From: Flavobacteriales bacterium
GTDB taxonomy: Bacteria; Bacteroidota; Bacteroidia; Flavobacteriales_G; JALEGO01
Length of the DNA: 64,000 bases
Reading direction: 5' to 3'
Assembly: GCA_020628935.1 (NCBI GenBank)
Contig: JAHDEG010000009.1
Span: 1 to 64,000 of the forward strand
Positions within the stretch are counted from its first letter, which is position 1; each line of letters opens with the position of its first letter. The notes under the pieces are model-generated. The model had not been told where the DNA came from and did not search any database. It saw nothing but the letters and a program-made list of their open reading frames with translations. Positions 17,978 to 26,879 of the stretch are shown here, piece by piece. Position numbers and translations under genes: made by a program.

Positions 17978-19618
17978 ATGAACGATTCCCGATTTCCTGA
18001 ATTATCCTCCAAACAAATACAAAACCTATCCAAGCTTGGTGTAGAAGAACATTTCAATGAGCCAACTCGTATTTTTTCTTTAGGAGATTATCAATACGAC
18101 TTTTTTGTAGTGTTAAAAGGAAAAATATTAGTGACTGATGCAGGAGACCACTCAAATATAATTGCCGAACACACAAAGGGACAATTTTCAGGAGATTCAG
18201 GAATGTTATCTAACCGAAGGGCTCTTTTTAATGCTACAACAACTTCAGACACTAATTTATTAAGAATTACACCAGAAAACCTAAAAACCGCGATTTCAAC
18301 CTACAGCGACATTAGTGATGTATTACTAAACGCTTTTTTATTGCGAGATGAAACTGTGCTGAAAGATTTTGAGGGAGGAATTAAAGTTTTTGGCAAGAGC
18401 GATTCCAATAACACATATACCATTCGCGACTTTATGGAAAAAAATCATATTTGGCATACGTTTGTCGATGTGGAGAAATCTGAAGTGTCTTTAGAGTTAC
18501 TAGAACAATTTAACCTTGATACAACTGATTTTCCAATTCTTATAGATAGCGATGGAAGAGTAGCTGTTAACCCTAGCATTAAGAATCTAGCTAAGTATAC
18601 GGGTGTATTAATGGATTTTGAGGATGAAATTTTTGATGTTTTGGTCATCGGAGCTGGGCCAGCAGGATTAGCCGCAAGTGTTTATGCCGCCTCCGAAGGA
18701 TTAAGTGTAGTAACTATTGACTGCAATGCCCCTGGCGGACAAGCTGGTAAAAGCTCAAAAATTGAAAACTACTTGGGTTTTCCAACAGGAATTTCCGGTG
18801 GTGACCTTGCAAACAAGGCGTACATACAAGCACAAAAATTTGGTTGTAAAATATCCATTCCCCACAAGGCAGAAAAATTTGAATACAATGGAGATTACTA
18901 TTTAGTAACAGTTTCAAATAGTAATATAATTAAAACCAGAACTATTGTAGCAGCAACAGGTGCCAAATACCAACGATTACCAGCAAAAAACCTTTCCAAA
19001 TTTGATGGAATCGGAGTATATTACAGTGCTACAGGAATGCATGCAGCTCAATGTAAAGACTCAGATATTGGAGTTGTTGGCGGAGGCAATTCTGCTGGCC
19101 AAGCCGCTTTATTTTTATCTGATTTTGCCAGTAAAGTTTATATAATTTTAAGAGGAGATGATTTAGGGGCTAAAATGAGTGATTATTTGGTTCAAAGAAT
19201 AATAGCCTGCGAAAACATAGAAGTATTGCTTAATACTAGCGTTACTGAGCTTAAAGGAAATACACAGTTAGAGTCTTTACTTATAAAATCAAAAAACGGT
19301 AAAGAAGAAGAGAAAAACATAACAAATCTTTTCACGTTTATTGGCGCAAAACCAAGCACTGATTGGTTAAACAATCTGGTTGAAACAGACGAAAAAGGAT
19401 TTATTTGTACTGGAAATTCAATTTCCTCAGAATCAATTGCTAATTCAGAGGCCTTCAAAAATAGATTGCCTTATAATTTTGAAACAAGTACCTGTGGATT
19501 TTTTGCTGTAGGAGATGTGCGAAAAGGTTCAGTAAAGCGGGTTGCGTCAGCTGTGGGAGAAGGATCTGTAGTCGTGAGCGAAATTCATAGTTATCTATCG
19601 CTTCGAAGAGATAATTAA
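17978..19618 (+). CDS. cNMP-binding / thioredoxin-like / thioredoxin reductase-like fusion flavoprotein
   Basis: This 546-residue fusion has three parts. Residues about 10-125 form a cyclic-nucleotide-binding-type domain (RIFSLGDYQYDFFVVLKGKILV, abridged, then GQFSGDSGML). Residues about 130-210 form a glutaredoxin/thioredoxin-like domain with no CxxC (KVFGKSDSNNTYTIRDFM). Residues about 215-546 form a thioredoxin-reductase-like FAD/NAD module with GAGPAG, the second GGGNSAGQAA dinucleotide motif and a final GDVRKGSVKRVASAVGEG. The redox CxxC of true thioredoxin reductases is replaced by YYSATGMHAAQC, leaving one cysteine. It may be a ligand-regulated flavin reductase with an unknown partner. 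It is bracketed by the type I repeats. Confidence 0.85.
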   Translation: MNDSRFPELSSKQIQNLSKLGVEEHFNEPTRIFSLGDYQYDFFVVLKGKILVTDAGDHSNIIAEHTKGQFSGDSGMLSNRRALFNATTTSDTNLLRITPENLKTAISTYSDISDVLLNAFLLRDETVLKDFEGGIKVFGKSDSNNTYTIRDFMEKNHIWHTFVDVEKSEVSLELLEQFNLDTTDFPILIDSDGRVAVNPSIKNLAKYTGVLMDFEDEIFDVLVIGAGPAGLAASVYAASEGLSVVTIDCNAPGGQAGKSSKIENYLGFPTGISGGDLANKAYIQAQKFGCKISIPHKAEKFEYNGDYYLVTVSNSNIIKTRTIVAATGAKYQRLPAKNLSKFDGIGVYYSATGMHAAQCKDSDIGVVGGGNSAGQAALFLSDFASKVYIILRGDDLGAKMSDYLVQRIIACENIEVLLNTSVTELKGNTQLESLLIKSKNGKEEEKNITNLFTFIGAKPSTDWLNNLVETDEKGFICTGNSISSESIANSEAFKNRLPYNFETSTCGFFAVGDVRKGSVKRVASAVGEGSVVVSEIHSYLSLRRDN

Positions 19619-19826
19619 AGGAATAAATAGTTTGTAAATAATCTACAATCCCCCAAAAAAAATTCTTTATTTAAAACACTATAATACTACAGAAGTGAAA
19701 ATTGTACAATACAATGGGAGCGGAATAATAAATATTAACGGGAAATAACTTGCCTAAACGGCATCTTCTATTGCCTGTTCTGAATTCATTATAATTAACC
19801 AGCCATATAACAAATAAATCACTAGC
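19619..19826. other. Intergenic region after the cNMP/TrxR gene
   Basis: AT-rich spacer between the fusion gene and repeat copy B. No gene, RNA or clear terminator hairpin is seen. Confidence 0.5.
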
Positions 19827-19977
19827 GGTAAAATAGCCCTTAACCCTAATAAGTGGCTAAGAAAAATGTAAAATAACCAGAGCGTAACCCCGCTATTCGC
19901 GCGGTCGGGTTTTACCCTACAACTCCTCGCTCGCAAAGCTCTCTGTGAGGTTTCCACTTCACCCCCTTACGCAAAAT
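19827..19977 (+). repeat. Type I compound repeat, copy B (transplanted gene tail)
   Basis: This is the second 151-bp copy of the unit at 17531-17681, in the same orientation, with four transition differences. Its first 45 bp reproduce the 3' end of the EnvC-like gene, but here no gene precedes it in frame, so it is a gene-tail fragment. It ends 8 bases from the stop codon of the convergent TauE/SafE gene. Confidence 0.93.
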
Positions 19978-19984
19978 TGTATTT

Positions 19985-20758
19985 TTAAAACACCCCATAA
20001 AGCTTCGCTACAGAAACAGCAAGCATCAAATAAAAAAGAATTTTAACAACACTATTTCCTTTCGGGCTCTCGGTGGCGATTTTAGCACCTATCCATCCTC
20101 CCAAACCTTGGCCCAATGCCAATACTCCAGCAATTTTCCACTCAATTAACCCATAATACATAAAAAGTATAATAGTAGGTAGGCTATATGTAGCAACAAC
20201 TAAATTTTTAATTGCATTTGTTTCATCGGCAGGTTTCCCCTGTAAAAAGTGTAGAAATCCAAAAAAAATCAACCCAAAACCAGCCTGAATAAATCCTCCA
20301 TAAAACCCCAAAATAGAAATAACAATAATACTTACATATAAGGGAATAGTAAATAAACCAGCTTTACCCTTAAAAACAACATCTTTTATATTTAAAAAAA
20401 CAATTAAAACTACCAAACAGCTTATAACAGTTTTAACAACCCAAGCCATACTCTGCTCGGTTACATTAGAGGCAATATAAGCGCCTATTAAAGCTGTTAT
20501 TACAGATGGCAACACATAATATAGTAGATGCTTTTTACGAATTAACCCCTTCCTTATAAAGGAGTAAGAGCTAACAGAAGTTTGTACAAAAATACCTAAA
20601 CGGTTAGATGCATTTGCAGACAACGCAGGTAAACCAACCATCATCAAAAAAGGAAGTGTTATTATAGATCCTCCCCCAGCTAATGTATTAATAACACCAA
20701 CTACAGCACCCAATACAAAAGTAGCTACAAGCTGAATTAATCCATTATCAAATTCCAC
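19985..20758 (-). CDS. TauE/SafE-family permease
   Basis: This is a 257-residue inner-membrane protein with about eight hydrophobic segments. The signature is GAVVGVINTLAGGGSIITLP near residues 17-36 (abridged), and a second half-repeat GFYGGFIQAGFG near 150. The family exports sulfite, sulfoacetate or other anions; the substrate is unknown here. The start is GTG. It follows the HExxH gene after 5 bases and is probably cotranscribed with it. Confidence 0.9.
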   Translation of the reverse strand: MEFDNGLIQLVATFVLGAVVGVINTLAGGGSIITLPFLMMVGLPALSANASNRLGIFVQTSVSSYSFIRKGLIRKKHLLYYVLPSVITALIGAYIASNVTEQSMAWVVKTVISCLVVLIVFLNIKDVVFKGKAGLFTIPLYVSIIVISILGFYGGFIQAGFGLIFFGFLHFLQGKPADETNAIKNLVVATYSLPTIILFMYYGLIEWKIAGVLALGQGLGGWIGAKIATESPKGNSVVKILFYLMLAVSVAKLYGVF

Positions 20759-20763
20759 TAAAC

Positions 20764-21720
20764 CTATTTAGTAACACTTAAAGTAGAAAATGATATAGAC
20801 TCAGGAGCATATATTTTATCCAATATTTCGTGCTCACTATTTTGAGCCAATATTTGCTTAGGATAATCAATATCGTTGTTAGGCAACTTGTAAAAATATT
20901 TGTCGCCAGCAACTTTAACAAAATCACCTGAACGAACCACTTTATTTCCTAAACTTGTAAGAATTGTTTCTTGATTTGATAAATGCTTGTTAACTGCATT
21001 AGTATGGCCATCATGTAACATTGTGTATAGCTTTTTAAAATCATCGTTTGTTATAATAGCAGTATATACTTCTGGGTGATTTTGTTGGGCAAACTGTAAA
21101 TACCATGATATAAATAATTCAAACTCATAACCAGCAACAAGTACATTGCTATTCTTTATTAAGTAATCTACCCAAACCTGAGTATTCTCATCAGGTACAT
21201 TTTTTCTCAAATACCCGTACATTTCTTGATAAGCTAAAATATCTTGGTAGTAAGCTGCATATTCTTCCATTATTCCAAAAATTCCATTTTTTTGAGAATC
21301 CATATCTTGGTTATCAGAGTTAATATACTCTCCAAAGCGAAACAAGGCTTTTTGATATTCAGGGTGAACAAAATCTTTTAATTCAGAACTATTAAAAACA
21401 GGGAAACGATTTATAGTAATACTATTTCTACGATTTACAAAATAAACTCTTTTTGTAGGATCATTATTAGCCTCATAATTATGATGATGGTATGTTTCGT
21501 GAACAATTGTAGGAAATGCGTTTAAAACATCAACTACAGAATTACCAGCACAGTACTTAGATGAGTTAAACTTGGTAGCCATTAATATATCATTTCCATT
21601 AGTACAATTTTGAGATGCAATCTCAATAGCATAGTCATTCATTTTTTCATCCGTCAGAGATGAATTACTAAAAGAAAATAAAACTAAGCCTAACGCTGCT
21701 AAAACTGAACTACGTAACAT
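20764..21720 (-). CDS. Secreted HExxH protein, putative zinc metallopeptidase
   Basis: This is a 318-residue protein of no family that I recognise with confidence. It has a signal peptide (about 1-20, ending near FSFSNSS). An HExxH motif is at residues 74-78 (IVHETYHHHNYE). A second acidic helix, GIMEEYAAYYQD near 149-160, sits at a distance and with a pattern (E..AA.Y..D) that could supply the third zinc ligand in a gluzincin-like arrangement. Several cysteines (39, 57) could pair. It is probably periplasmic or exported. It precedes a TauE/SafE permease in an apparent two-gene unit. Peptidase function is inferred from motifs only. Confidence 0.6.
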   Translation of the reverse strand: MLRSSVLAALGLVLFSFSNSSLTDEKMNDYAIEIASQNCTNGNDILMATKFNSSKYCAGNSVVDVLNAFPTIVHETYHHHNYEANNDPTKRVYFVNRRNSITINRFPVFNSSELKDFVHPEYQKALFRFGEYINSDNQDMDSQKNGIFGIMEEYAAYYQDILAYQEMYGYLRKNVPDENTQVWVDYLIKNSNVLVAGYEFELFISWYLQFAQQNHPEVYTAIITNDDFKKLYTMLHDGHTNAVNKHLSNQETILTSLGNKVVRSGDFVKVAGDKYFYKLPNNDIDYPKQILAQNSEHEILDKIYAPESISFSTLSVTK

Positions 21721-21879
21721 ATACCAGAATTTTCATTCTTGTACTGAGATCAAATCATTTTGGTTACGAAAAAAAATACATAAAAAAAGGTTTCATTTTT
21801 TAACACTAAATTTAATGTGCTGTAAATAAATCGTTTAAGAAAAAAAAGACTTAATTACACCCTCTCATCAAATTAAATA

Positions 21880-21911
21880 GTTGGAGCGTGTTATTTCACT
21901 TATTACATTTG
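21880..21911 (+). promoter_or_regulatory. Strong Bacteroidota-type promoter
   Basis: GTTG (21880-21883) and TACATTTG (21904-21911) are separated by 20 bases. This matches the TTTG-N19/21-TAnnTTTG layout with one mismatch in the -33 box. It lies 29 bases before the ATG of the repeat protein gene. Confidence 0.75.
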
Positions 21912-21939
21912 CAAAATTAAACAAATAAATTTAAATACT

Positions 21940-22899
21940 ATGAAAAAATTAATTGCTTCCTTTTTATTTAGCAGTACAGTTTTATTCTCTGTAGCTCAAT
22001 CTGGAATCGAAGAAATGACTGAGTTCCCGCCAAATGCTGAACCAGGAAAATGTTACGCAAAATGTAGAGTACCAGCTGAGTACGAAACTAAAACTGAAAG
22101 AGTAATGACTAAGCCTGAAGGCAAAAAGTTAGTTACTATACCTGCAAAATACGAAACGCAGCCTTTCAAAGTATTAGTTAAAGAAGAGCAAATAGTAAAA
22201 AGAGTTATACCAGCTACTTTTAAAACGTTAACTGAAAGAGTATTAGTAGACGAAGGTTCTTCTAAAGTAAAAGTTGTTCCTGAAACATATGAAACAGTAA
22301 GCGAAAAAGTTTTAGTTTCTCCAGCAAGAACTGAGTGGGTTAAAGGTAAAGCAGACAAAAACTGTCTTTCTGCAGATCCATCTGATTGTAATGTATGGTG
22401 TTTAAAAGAAATTCCTGCTACTTACAAAACAGTTTTCAAAAGAACTTTAAAAACTCCAGCTAAGTATGAAGAAGTTACTTCTGAGCCAGTTTACAAGACT
22501 GTTAGCAAAAGAGTTGTTGATACTCCAGAAAGAATTGTTGAAGAAGTTCTTCCTGCAGTTTACAAAACTGAATACAGAAAAGTATTAGTAACACCAGCTA
22601 GAGCTGAAGAAAAAATTATTCCTGCAGAATTTAGCACTGTAACTAAAAGAGTTATGACTAAGTCTGAGTCTGTTGGTGAGTGGAGAGAAATCTTATGTAA
22701 CACCAAATTAACTTCATCTAAAATTGCTCAAATCCAAAAAGCATTAATCGCTCAAGGATACAGCGTTGGAAACCATGGTGTTGATAACATTTTTGGTAAT
22801 GATACTAAGGTTGCTTTAACTCAATTTCAAAAAGATAATAATTTACCAGTAGGTAACTTAAATGTTGAAACATTAAAAGCATTAAACATAGCTTACTAA
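21940..22899 (+). CDS. Secreted repeat protein with C-terminal peptidoglycan-binding domain
   Basis: This is a 319-residue protein with a signal peptide ending about SVAQ (residue 20). Residues about 45-245 contain around ten imperfect copies of a 16-25 residue unit of the form PA-x-[YF]-x-T-x-x-[KR]-V-[LM]-V (for example IPAKYETQPFKVLV, VPETYETVSEKVLV, LPAVYKTEYRKVLV). A cysteine pair (about 143-152) interrupts the array. The C-terminus (about 260-319) is a PG_binding_1-type domain (KIAQIQKALIAQGYSVG...DTKVALTQFQKDNNLPVG, abridged). Almost every arginine codon is AGA, which together with the strong promoter and terminator suggests high expression. It probably coats or bridges to peptidoglycan; no function is established. 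Confidence 0.8.
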   Translation: MKKLIASFLFSSTVLFSVAQSGIEEMTEFPPNAEPGKCYAKCRVPAEYETKTERVMTKPEGKKLVTIPAKYETQPFKVLVKEEQIVKRVIPATFKTLTERVLVDEGSSKVKVVPETYETVSEKVLVSPARTEWVKGKADKNCLSADPSDCNVWCLKEIPATYKTVFKRTLKTPAKYEEVTSEPVYKTVSKRVVDTPERIVEEVLPAVYKTEYRKVLVTPARAEEKIIPAEFSTVTKRVMTKSESVGEWREILCNTKLTSSKIAQIQKALIAQGYSVGNHGVDNIFGNDTKVALTQFQKDNNLPVGNLNVETLKALNIAY

Positions 22900-22920
22900 G
22901 CTAATTTTAATAATATTCTT

Positions 22921-22962
22921 AAAAATCCTGTGTATTAATATACACAGGATTTTTTATTTTTA
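22921..22962 (+). terminator. Rho-independent terminator
   Basis: A perfect 11-bp stem (ATCCTGTGTAT / ATACACAGGAT) with a 4-base loop is followed by a T-rich tract. It lies 22 bases after the stop of the repeat protein gene. Confidence 0.93.
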
Positions 22963-22966
22963 TACC

Positions 22967-23485
22967 ATGCGGTACATTATATATATTGCTTTTTTTGCAA
23001 TCTTTTCGTGCACTACTAGAAGTTTTTGCCAGAAACTTCATACTTACGATGTACACCCAGAAGAATACGACAACCAAAATTTCAATTTAAATCAGCAAAC
23101 TAACATTGCAACTACGCTAGCTTTAGAAAATGAAATTACATTTCCTTTTTTTGATGGTTCATTTAATGAGCTTCAGCAAACGGCCAAAGAAAATAACAAA
23201 CCATATTTCGTATACTTTAATGCTATATGGTGCGGGCCTTGTAGGCAAGTAAAATCAAATATACTCACCAATAAAACACTTATAAGCTTATCTGAAAACG
23301 AAAACCTAGCATATTCAATAGATGTTGAAGATTTTGAAGGAATAGAAATCAGTCAAAAATATAACGTAAAACAACTACCCTATTTTATATTTTTTAATCC
23401 AGATCAAACGGTGGCAGGGACAATAACAGGATACATAAGCCCTGATACGTTTATAAAAAAAATGAACGAATATTTTAATAAATAA
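22967..23485 (+). CDS. Secreted thioredoxin-family protein
   Basis: This is a 172-residue thioredoxin-fold protein with an N-terminal hydrophobic segment and a possible lipobox (AIFSC, C15). The active site WCGPC is at residues 88-92 (FNAIWCGPCRQVK), and the cis-proline is in KQLPYFIFF. The N-terminal extension (about 20-60) is low-complexity. It probably acts as a periplasmic thiol oxidoreductase or reductant on extracytoplasmic proteins. Its ATG falls 5 bases after the previous terminator, so it either depends on readthrough or has a promoter hidden in the hairpin region. Its stop meets the convergent LysM gene with 2 bases between. Confidence 0.88.
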   Translation: MRYIIYIAFFAIFSCTTRSFCQKLHTYDVHPEEYDNQNFNLNQQTNIATTLALENEITFPFFDGSFNELQQTAKENNKPYFVYFNAIWCGPCRQVKSNILTNKTLISLSENENLAYSIDVEDFEGIEISQKYNVKQLPYFIFFNPDQTVAGTITGYISPDTFIKKMNEYFNK

Positions 23486-23487
23486 TA

Positions 23488-24420
23488 CTAAGGAGCAACA
23501 ACCCTTAATTGCTCGCCTACAATTATTTTATTTGAAAACAACTTATTCCATGAAATAAGCTGATTTAAGCTAATGTTATTTTTTCTTGCAACAGAAAGTA
23601 AGTCATCCCCCTCTTTTACTATATAATACCCCTTAGGCAAGCTTTCAACAACATCTTCTGAACCTTTTTCGTTTACAGTTAATGAATCAATAGTAGTAAC
23701 CTCATCCTCTTTTTTGTATAAAAACTCACTAAGTAAAGACTTAGTTTTTTCATAAGAATCTGCAACATCAGTAGTTGAACCTAATAGTTTCCCTTCTGGT
23801 TTAACCTCTAAATTAGCATCTGGATTATTTTTACCGCATTGGCAAGATGTATCGGGTGGCGCGATGTTGTAAGCTAATCTTAAACTATCAACTTGTTTAT
23901 TTAAATTTTGTACTTTGTGTAATTCAATCAAATTAGTAGCAACTAGTTTTAATTGTTCATTATTTTTAGGCAATGAATCTTTCTGCTTTAATTGACTAAT
24001 TAAATCGTTAAACAACGTATTAGCCTCGCTGTATTTACCTAATTCTTTATACGTAATTGCCAGATGATTCTGGTCAGAGAAAAGTAAATCACTTTCTGGA
24101 GCTAATACCTTTTGCTCTAATTCGATAGCCTTAGTAAAGTACTTTTCAGCGTTTTTAAAATCTTTTAAATGGTAATAGCTCAAACCCAAATTGCTGTACG
24201 CAAATGCTTGTTGATATATTGGAGCACCCTCCTTAATAGATGCACTAAATTGCTTATTCGCTATTACCAATGATTTATCATAATCTTTCTGATTAAAAAA
24301 TTTTTGATATTGTTCCTCTAGGTCATCCCAGGATTGACTGTGGGAAACTATAGAGAAAAAAATGAAAAAAAGAGCTAATAAAAAACTCTTAACTCTTTTA
24401 TGTAAAACATCAGGCCACAT
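23488..24420 (-). CDS. TPR and LysM domain protein
   Basis: The ATG at 24420 gives 310 residues; an upstream GTG at 24429 would add three. A hydrophobic segment (about 12-25, SFLLALFFIFFSIVSHSQ) is a signal peptide. Tetratricopeptide-like helices follow (about 30-160, GLSYYHLKDFKNAEKYFTKAIE). A linker leads to a C-terminal LysM domain (about 265-310, GYYIVKEGDDLLSVARKNNIS...NKIIVGEQLRV, abridged), which binds N-acetylglucosamine glycans such as peptidoglycan. Probable role is in the cell wall or envelope. It may share transcription with the glycosylphosphotransferase upstream. Confidence 0.88.
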   Translation of the reverse strand: MWPDVLHKRVKSFLLALFFIFFSIVSHSQSWDDLEEQYQKFFNQKDYDKSLVIANKQFSASIKEGAPIYQQAFAYSNLGLSYYHLKDFKNAEKYFTKAIELEQKVLAPESDLLFSDQNHLAITYKELGKYSEANTLFNDLISQLKQKDSLPKNNEQLKLVATNLIELHKVQNLNKQVDSLRLAYNIAPPDTSCQCGKNNPDANLEVKPEGKLLGSTTDVADSYEKTKSLLSEFLYKKEDEVTTIDSLTVNEKGSEDVVESLPKGYYIVKEGDDLLSVARKNNISLNQLISWNKLFSNKIIVGEQLRVVAP

Positions 24421-24476
24421 GGTAAACACAAAGTTATTTTTTAAAACCTGAAATCAAATGCTGTTCTCTAAAAAAT

Positions 24477-25892
24477 CTACTTTCCTCTACCCTGTAAAAC
24501 AATTAGTACGGTGTATATTAAAATTTTTAAATCTACAAATATCGACATGTTCTCTATATAAAGAATATCATACTTTAACCGTTCTATCATTTGATCAACA
24601 TTTTCGGCATATCCATATTTAACCTGTCCCCAAGAAGTTATGCCTGGGCGAACTCTTTGCAAATAAGCATAATGTGGAGCTTTTTTTAAGATCTTATCAA
24701 TAAAATATTGGCGTTCAGGCCTGGGCCCAACTAAAGACATATCCCCAATTAATACATTGTAAAATTGAGGCACTTCATCAATTCGAGTTTTTCGCATAAA
24801 CCTCCCTAAAGGAGTTACTCTAGGGTCGTTTTCTTTAGCTAGCATTGGTCTAGATTTTTCTGCATCAACGTACATAGACCTAAACTTATATATAGAAAAA
24901 GATTTTCCTCCCTTACCCACACGCTTATGAGAATAAAACGCAGGACCAGGAGATGATAGCTTTACAAGAATCGCTACCAATAAATAAGCCCATGAAAAAC
25001 ATATTAAAATAATTACCGAAACCGTAATATCAATAATTCTCTTAGCAACCCATTGCCATTGAGGAATAATCTCTTGATTTATTTCTATTAAAGGAACGCC
25101 TAAAATAGAATTCATTTTTACCTGACCAGACAAAATATTATATAAATCAGGGATTATTTTAACGTATATATCCTCTGGCTTTAAGTAATTTAAAATTTTA
25201 CGAATTTTGTCATGCTCAGATGATTCAATTGCTATAATTACTTCTTCAATTTTATTTTGATGAATAATTTCCCGTATATCTTTAATATAACCCAAATGTG
25301 GCAAGCGATTTTCAAGCTCAGTCATTCGTTTTGACCTAATATGTACAAAACCTTTTAAATTATAACCAGAAGAAACCTTTGCATTCTGTATTTCTTCAGC
25401 TAAACTTAAAGCACGCTCATCACTTCCTATAATTAAAGTGTTAAACCCAATTTTTCTGTTATGAATTTTACGTACAGTAGAGGTACTAATTAAAAACCTT
25501 GGTATATATGTAATGATGAAGTGAACAATGAAATAAAATAAAATTGCCTGATAATAAAACCTGTAACTAGCAACAACATCATCAAGCAACAAAGTAAAAA
25601 AGATTGCTAGTACCCCAATAATGCTAATCCAGAAAGTTTGAATTAGTTCTTTTAATCGCGACCTTCTATAAGGGTTATTATAAAAGCCCGACAAAAAATA
25701 CAAAATAACCCAAAAAAAAGGCACAAGTAATAATCCTTTAAAAAAGCGATCACCAAAGGTTAACTCAACAGAATAGCCAAATTTAAGAGGCTCTAAATAT
25801 AATTTTCTAAAAACATAAAACACAGCCCAGGCTATGCCTGCTGTAAGCAAATCAAAAAAAGCGTAGGTTAAAGATCTTAGCTTGTTATTCAT
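24477..25892 (-). CDS. Undecaprenyl-phosphate sugar phosphotransferase (WcaJ/WbaP type)
   Basis: This is a 471-residue polyprenyl glycosylphosphotransferase that loads the first sugar phosphate onto the lipid carrier for exopolysaccharide or O-antigen synthesis. There are four to five N-terminal membrane segments, a central Rossmann-like CoA-binding-like domain (about 145-265), then the catalytic bacterial-sugar-transferase domain (about 275-471). Signature segments are KRVGKGGKSFSIYKFRSM, DPRVTPLGRFMRKTRIDE, and LVGPRPERQYF. Its first base overlaps the stop of the upstream lipoprotein gene (TAATG). Confidence 0.93.
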   Translation of the reverse strand: MNNKLRSLTYAFFDLLTAGIAWAVFYVFRKLYLEPLKFGYSVELTFGDRFFKGLLLVPFFWVILYFLSGFYNNPYRRSRLKELIQTFWISIIGVLAIFFTLLLDDVVASYRFYYQAILFYFIVHFIITYIPRFLISTSTVRKIHNRKIGFNTLIIGSDERALSLAEEIQNAKVSSGYNLKGFVHIRSKRMTELENRLPHLGYIKDIREIIHQNKIEEVIIAIESSEHDKIRKILNYLKPEDIYVKIIPDLYNILSGQVKMNSILGVPLIEINQEIIPQWQWVAKRIIDITVSVIILICFSWAYLLVAILVKLSSPGPAFYSHKRVGKGGKSFSIYKFRSMYVDAEKSRPMLAKENDPRVTPLGRFMRKTRIDEVPQFYNVLIGDMSLVGPRPERQYFIDKILKKAPHYAYLQRVRPGITSWGQVKYGYAENVDQMIERLKYDILYIENMSIFVDLKILIYTVLIVLQGRGK

Positions 25893-26761
25893 TAAATACC
25901 TGAGTGAATCAACTTAATGTTATCTAAGTAAGTAACAGAGTTCTCTTGACCAGATTGGTGCCCCACCAAAAATTGAATTTGAAACGTTAGTGCATTAGGG
26001 TTTGCAGTAACACTGGTACCTAAATCAATATAAATTTTATTCCATGTTTCTTTAGGGTATAAAATAATTATACTTGACGACTGAATGTCTTGTGGCACAT
26101 TACTTATTAACCTAATTTCAATTTGAGCCGATGTTTTGTAATCGAGCTCTAAATAAACATCATTACCACTTTTTGGCAGCACATAACTTTGCTCACTTGT
26201 TGCCAAATAAAACTCATCAGCACTATTTAATTCAATTTTAGCAGATCTTCCTCCCTCATAAACTTCTTCAGGGTTTGTAGTTATTTGTAAACTTTCACTA
26301 TCTCCGGTTTCAGACAAGCTAAAAGTTCCTCCTTCAAAATCTTCAAGCCAAGGAAAACTTAATTGTTCAAAATACCTAGCTGTTGGTGCAACATGAACTA
26401 TGCTGTCTGGGTATAACATAAAATTATCATCCTCATAAAAAGCGAAAAAAGGATAATCTAAACGAAGTGCTGTAGAACCACTATTTTTAATACCAGGCCT
26501 AACTTTAAGATTTACTTCTCCTTCAGCAAGAACAGGTATAGTTGCCGGAAGCTCAAATCCTCCAATAAATTTATCATCAACATACACCCAGGCATCAACA
26601 ATATTACTAGAGTTAGAACCTTCCTGGGCGTAATTGGTAACCATCTCAATATCATCAATGTGAATAAACGAAGGTATAGGTTCTTCGGGGTTTATCACTT
26701 CACACGATATTAAAACGTGGACAATAAAAATAACTAAGGATATTCTCTTTAATAAGACCAT
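25892..26761 (-). CDS. Lipoprotein of unknown function
   Basis: This is a 289-residue protein with a lipobox LISC (C20) and a mature part rich in beta strands. The second half (about 135-289, EDFEGGTFSLSETGDS and VYLELDYKTSAQIEIRL) looks like a carbohydrate-binding-type jelly-roll fold. No catalytic motif is visible. It is translationally coupled to the downstream glycosylphosphotransferase by a 1-base overlap, so a surface-polysaccharide role is plausible but unproven. Confidence 0.72.
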   Translation of the reverse strand: MVLLKRISLVIFIVHVLISCEVINPEEPIPSFIHIDDIEMVTNYAQEGSNSSNIVDAWVYVDDKFIGGFELPATIPVLAEGEVNLKVRPGIKNSGSTALRLDYPFFAFYEDDNFMLYPDSIVHVAPTARYFEQLSFPWLEDFEGGTFSLSETGDSESLQITTNPEEVYEGGRSAKIELNSADEFYLATSEQSYVLPKSGNDVYLELDYKTSAQIEIRLISNVPQDIQSSSIIILYPKETWNKIYIDLGTSVTANPNALTFQIQFLVGHQSGQENSVTYLDNIKLIHSGI

Positions 26762-26841
26762 TGTGCTGTACGAACTGTGAAACGAAATTAACCAATATTT
26801 ATTGTACTTTATAATGAAATAATTAAGCTAGTAAAAAACCT

Positions 26842-26871
26842 TTTGCCAAAGTAATTATTTTCATACCTTTG
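26842..26871 (+). promoter_or_regulatory. Promoter of tRNA-Cys
   Basis: TTTG (26842-26845) is followed after 18 bases by TACCTTTG (26864-26871), a full match to the -7 box TAnnTTTG. Transcription would begin a few bases before the tRNA 5' end at 26880. Confidence 0.8.
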
Positions 26872-26879
26872 AAAAATAG

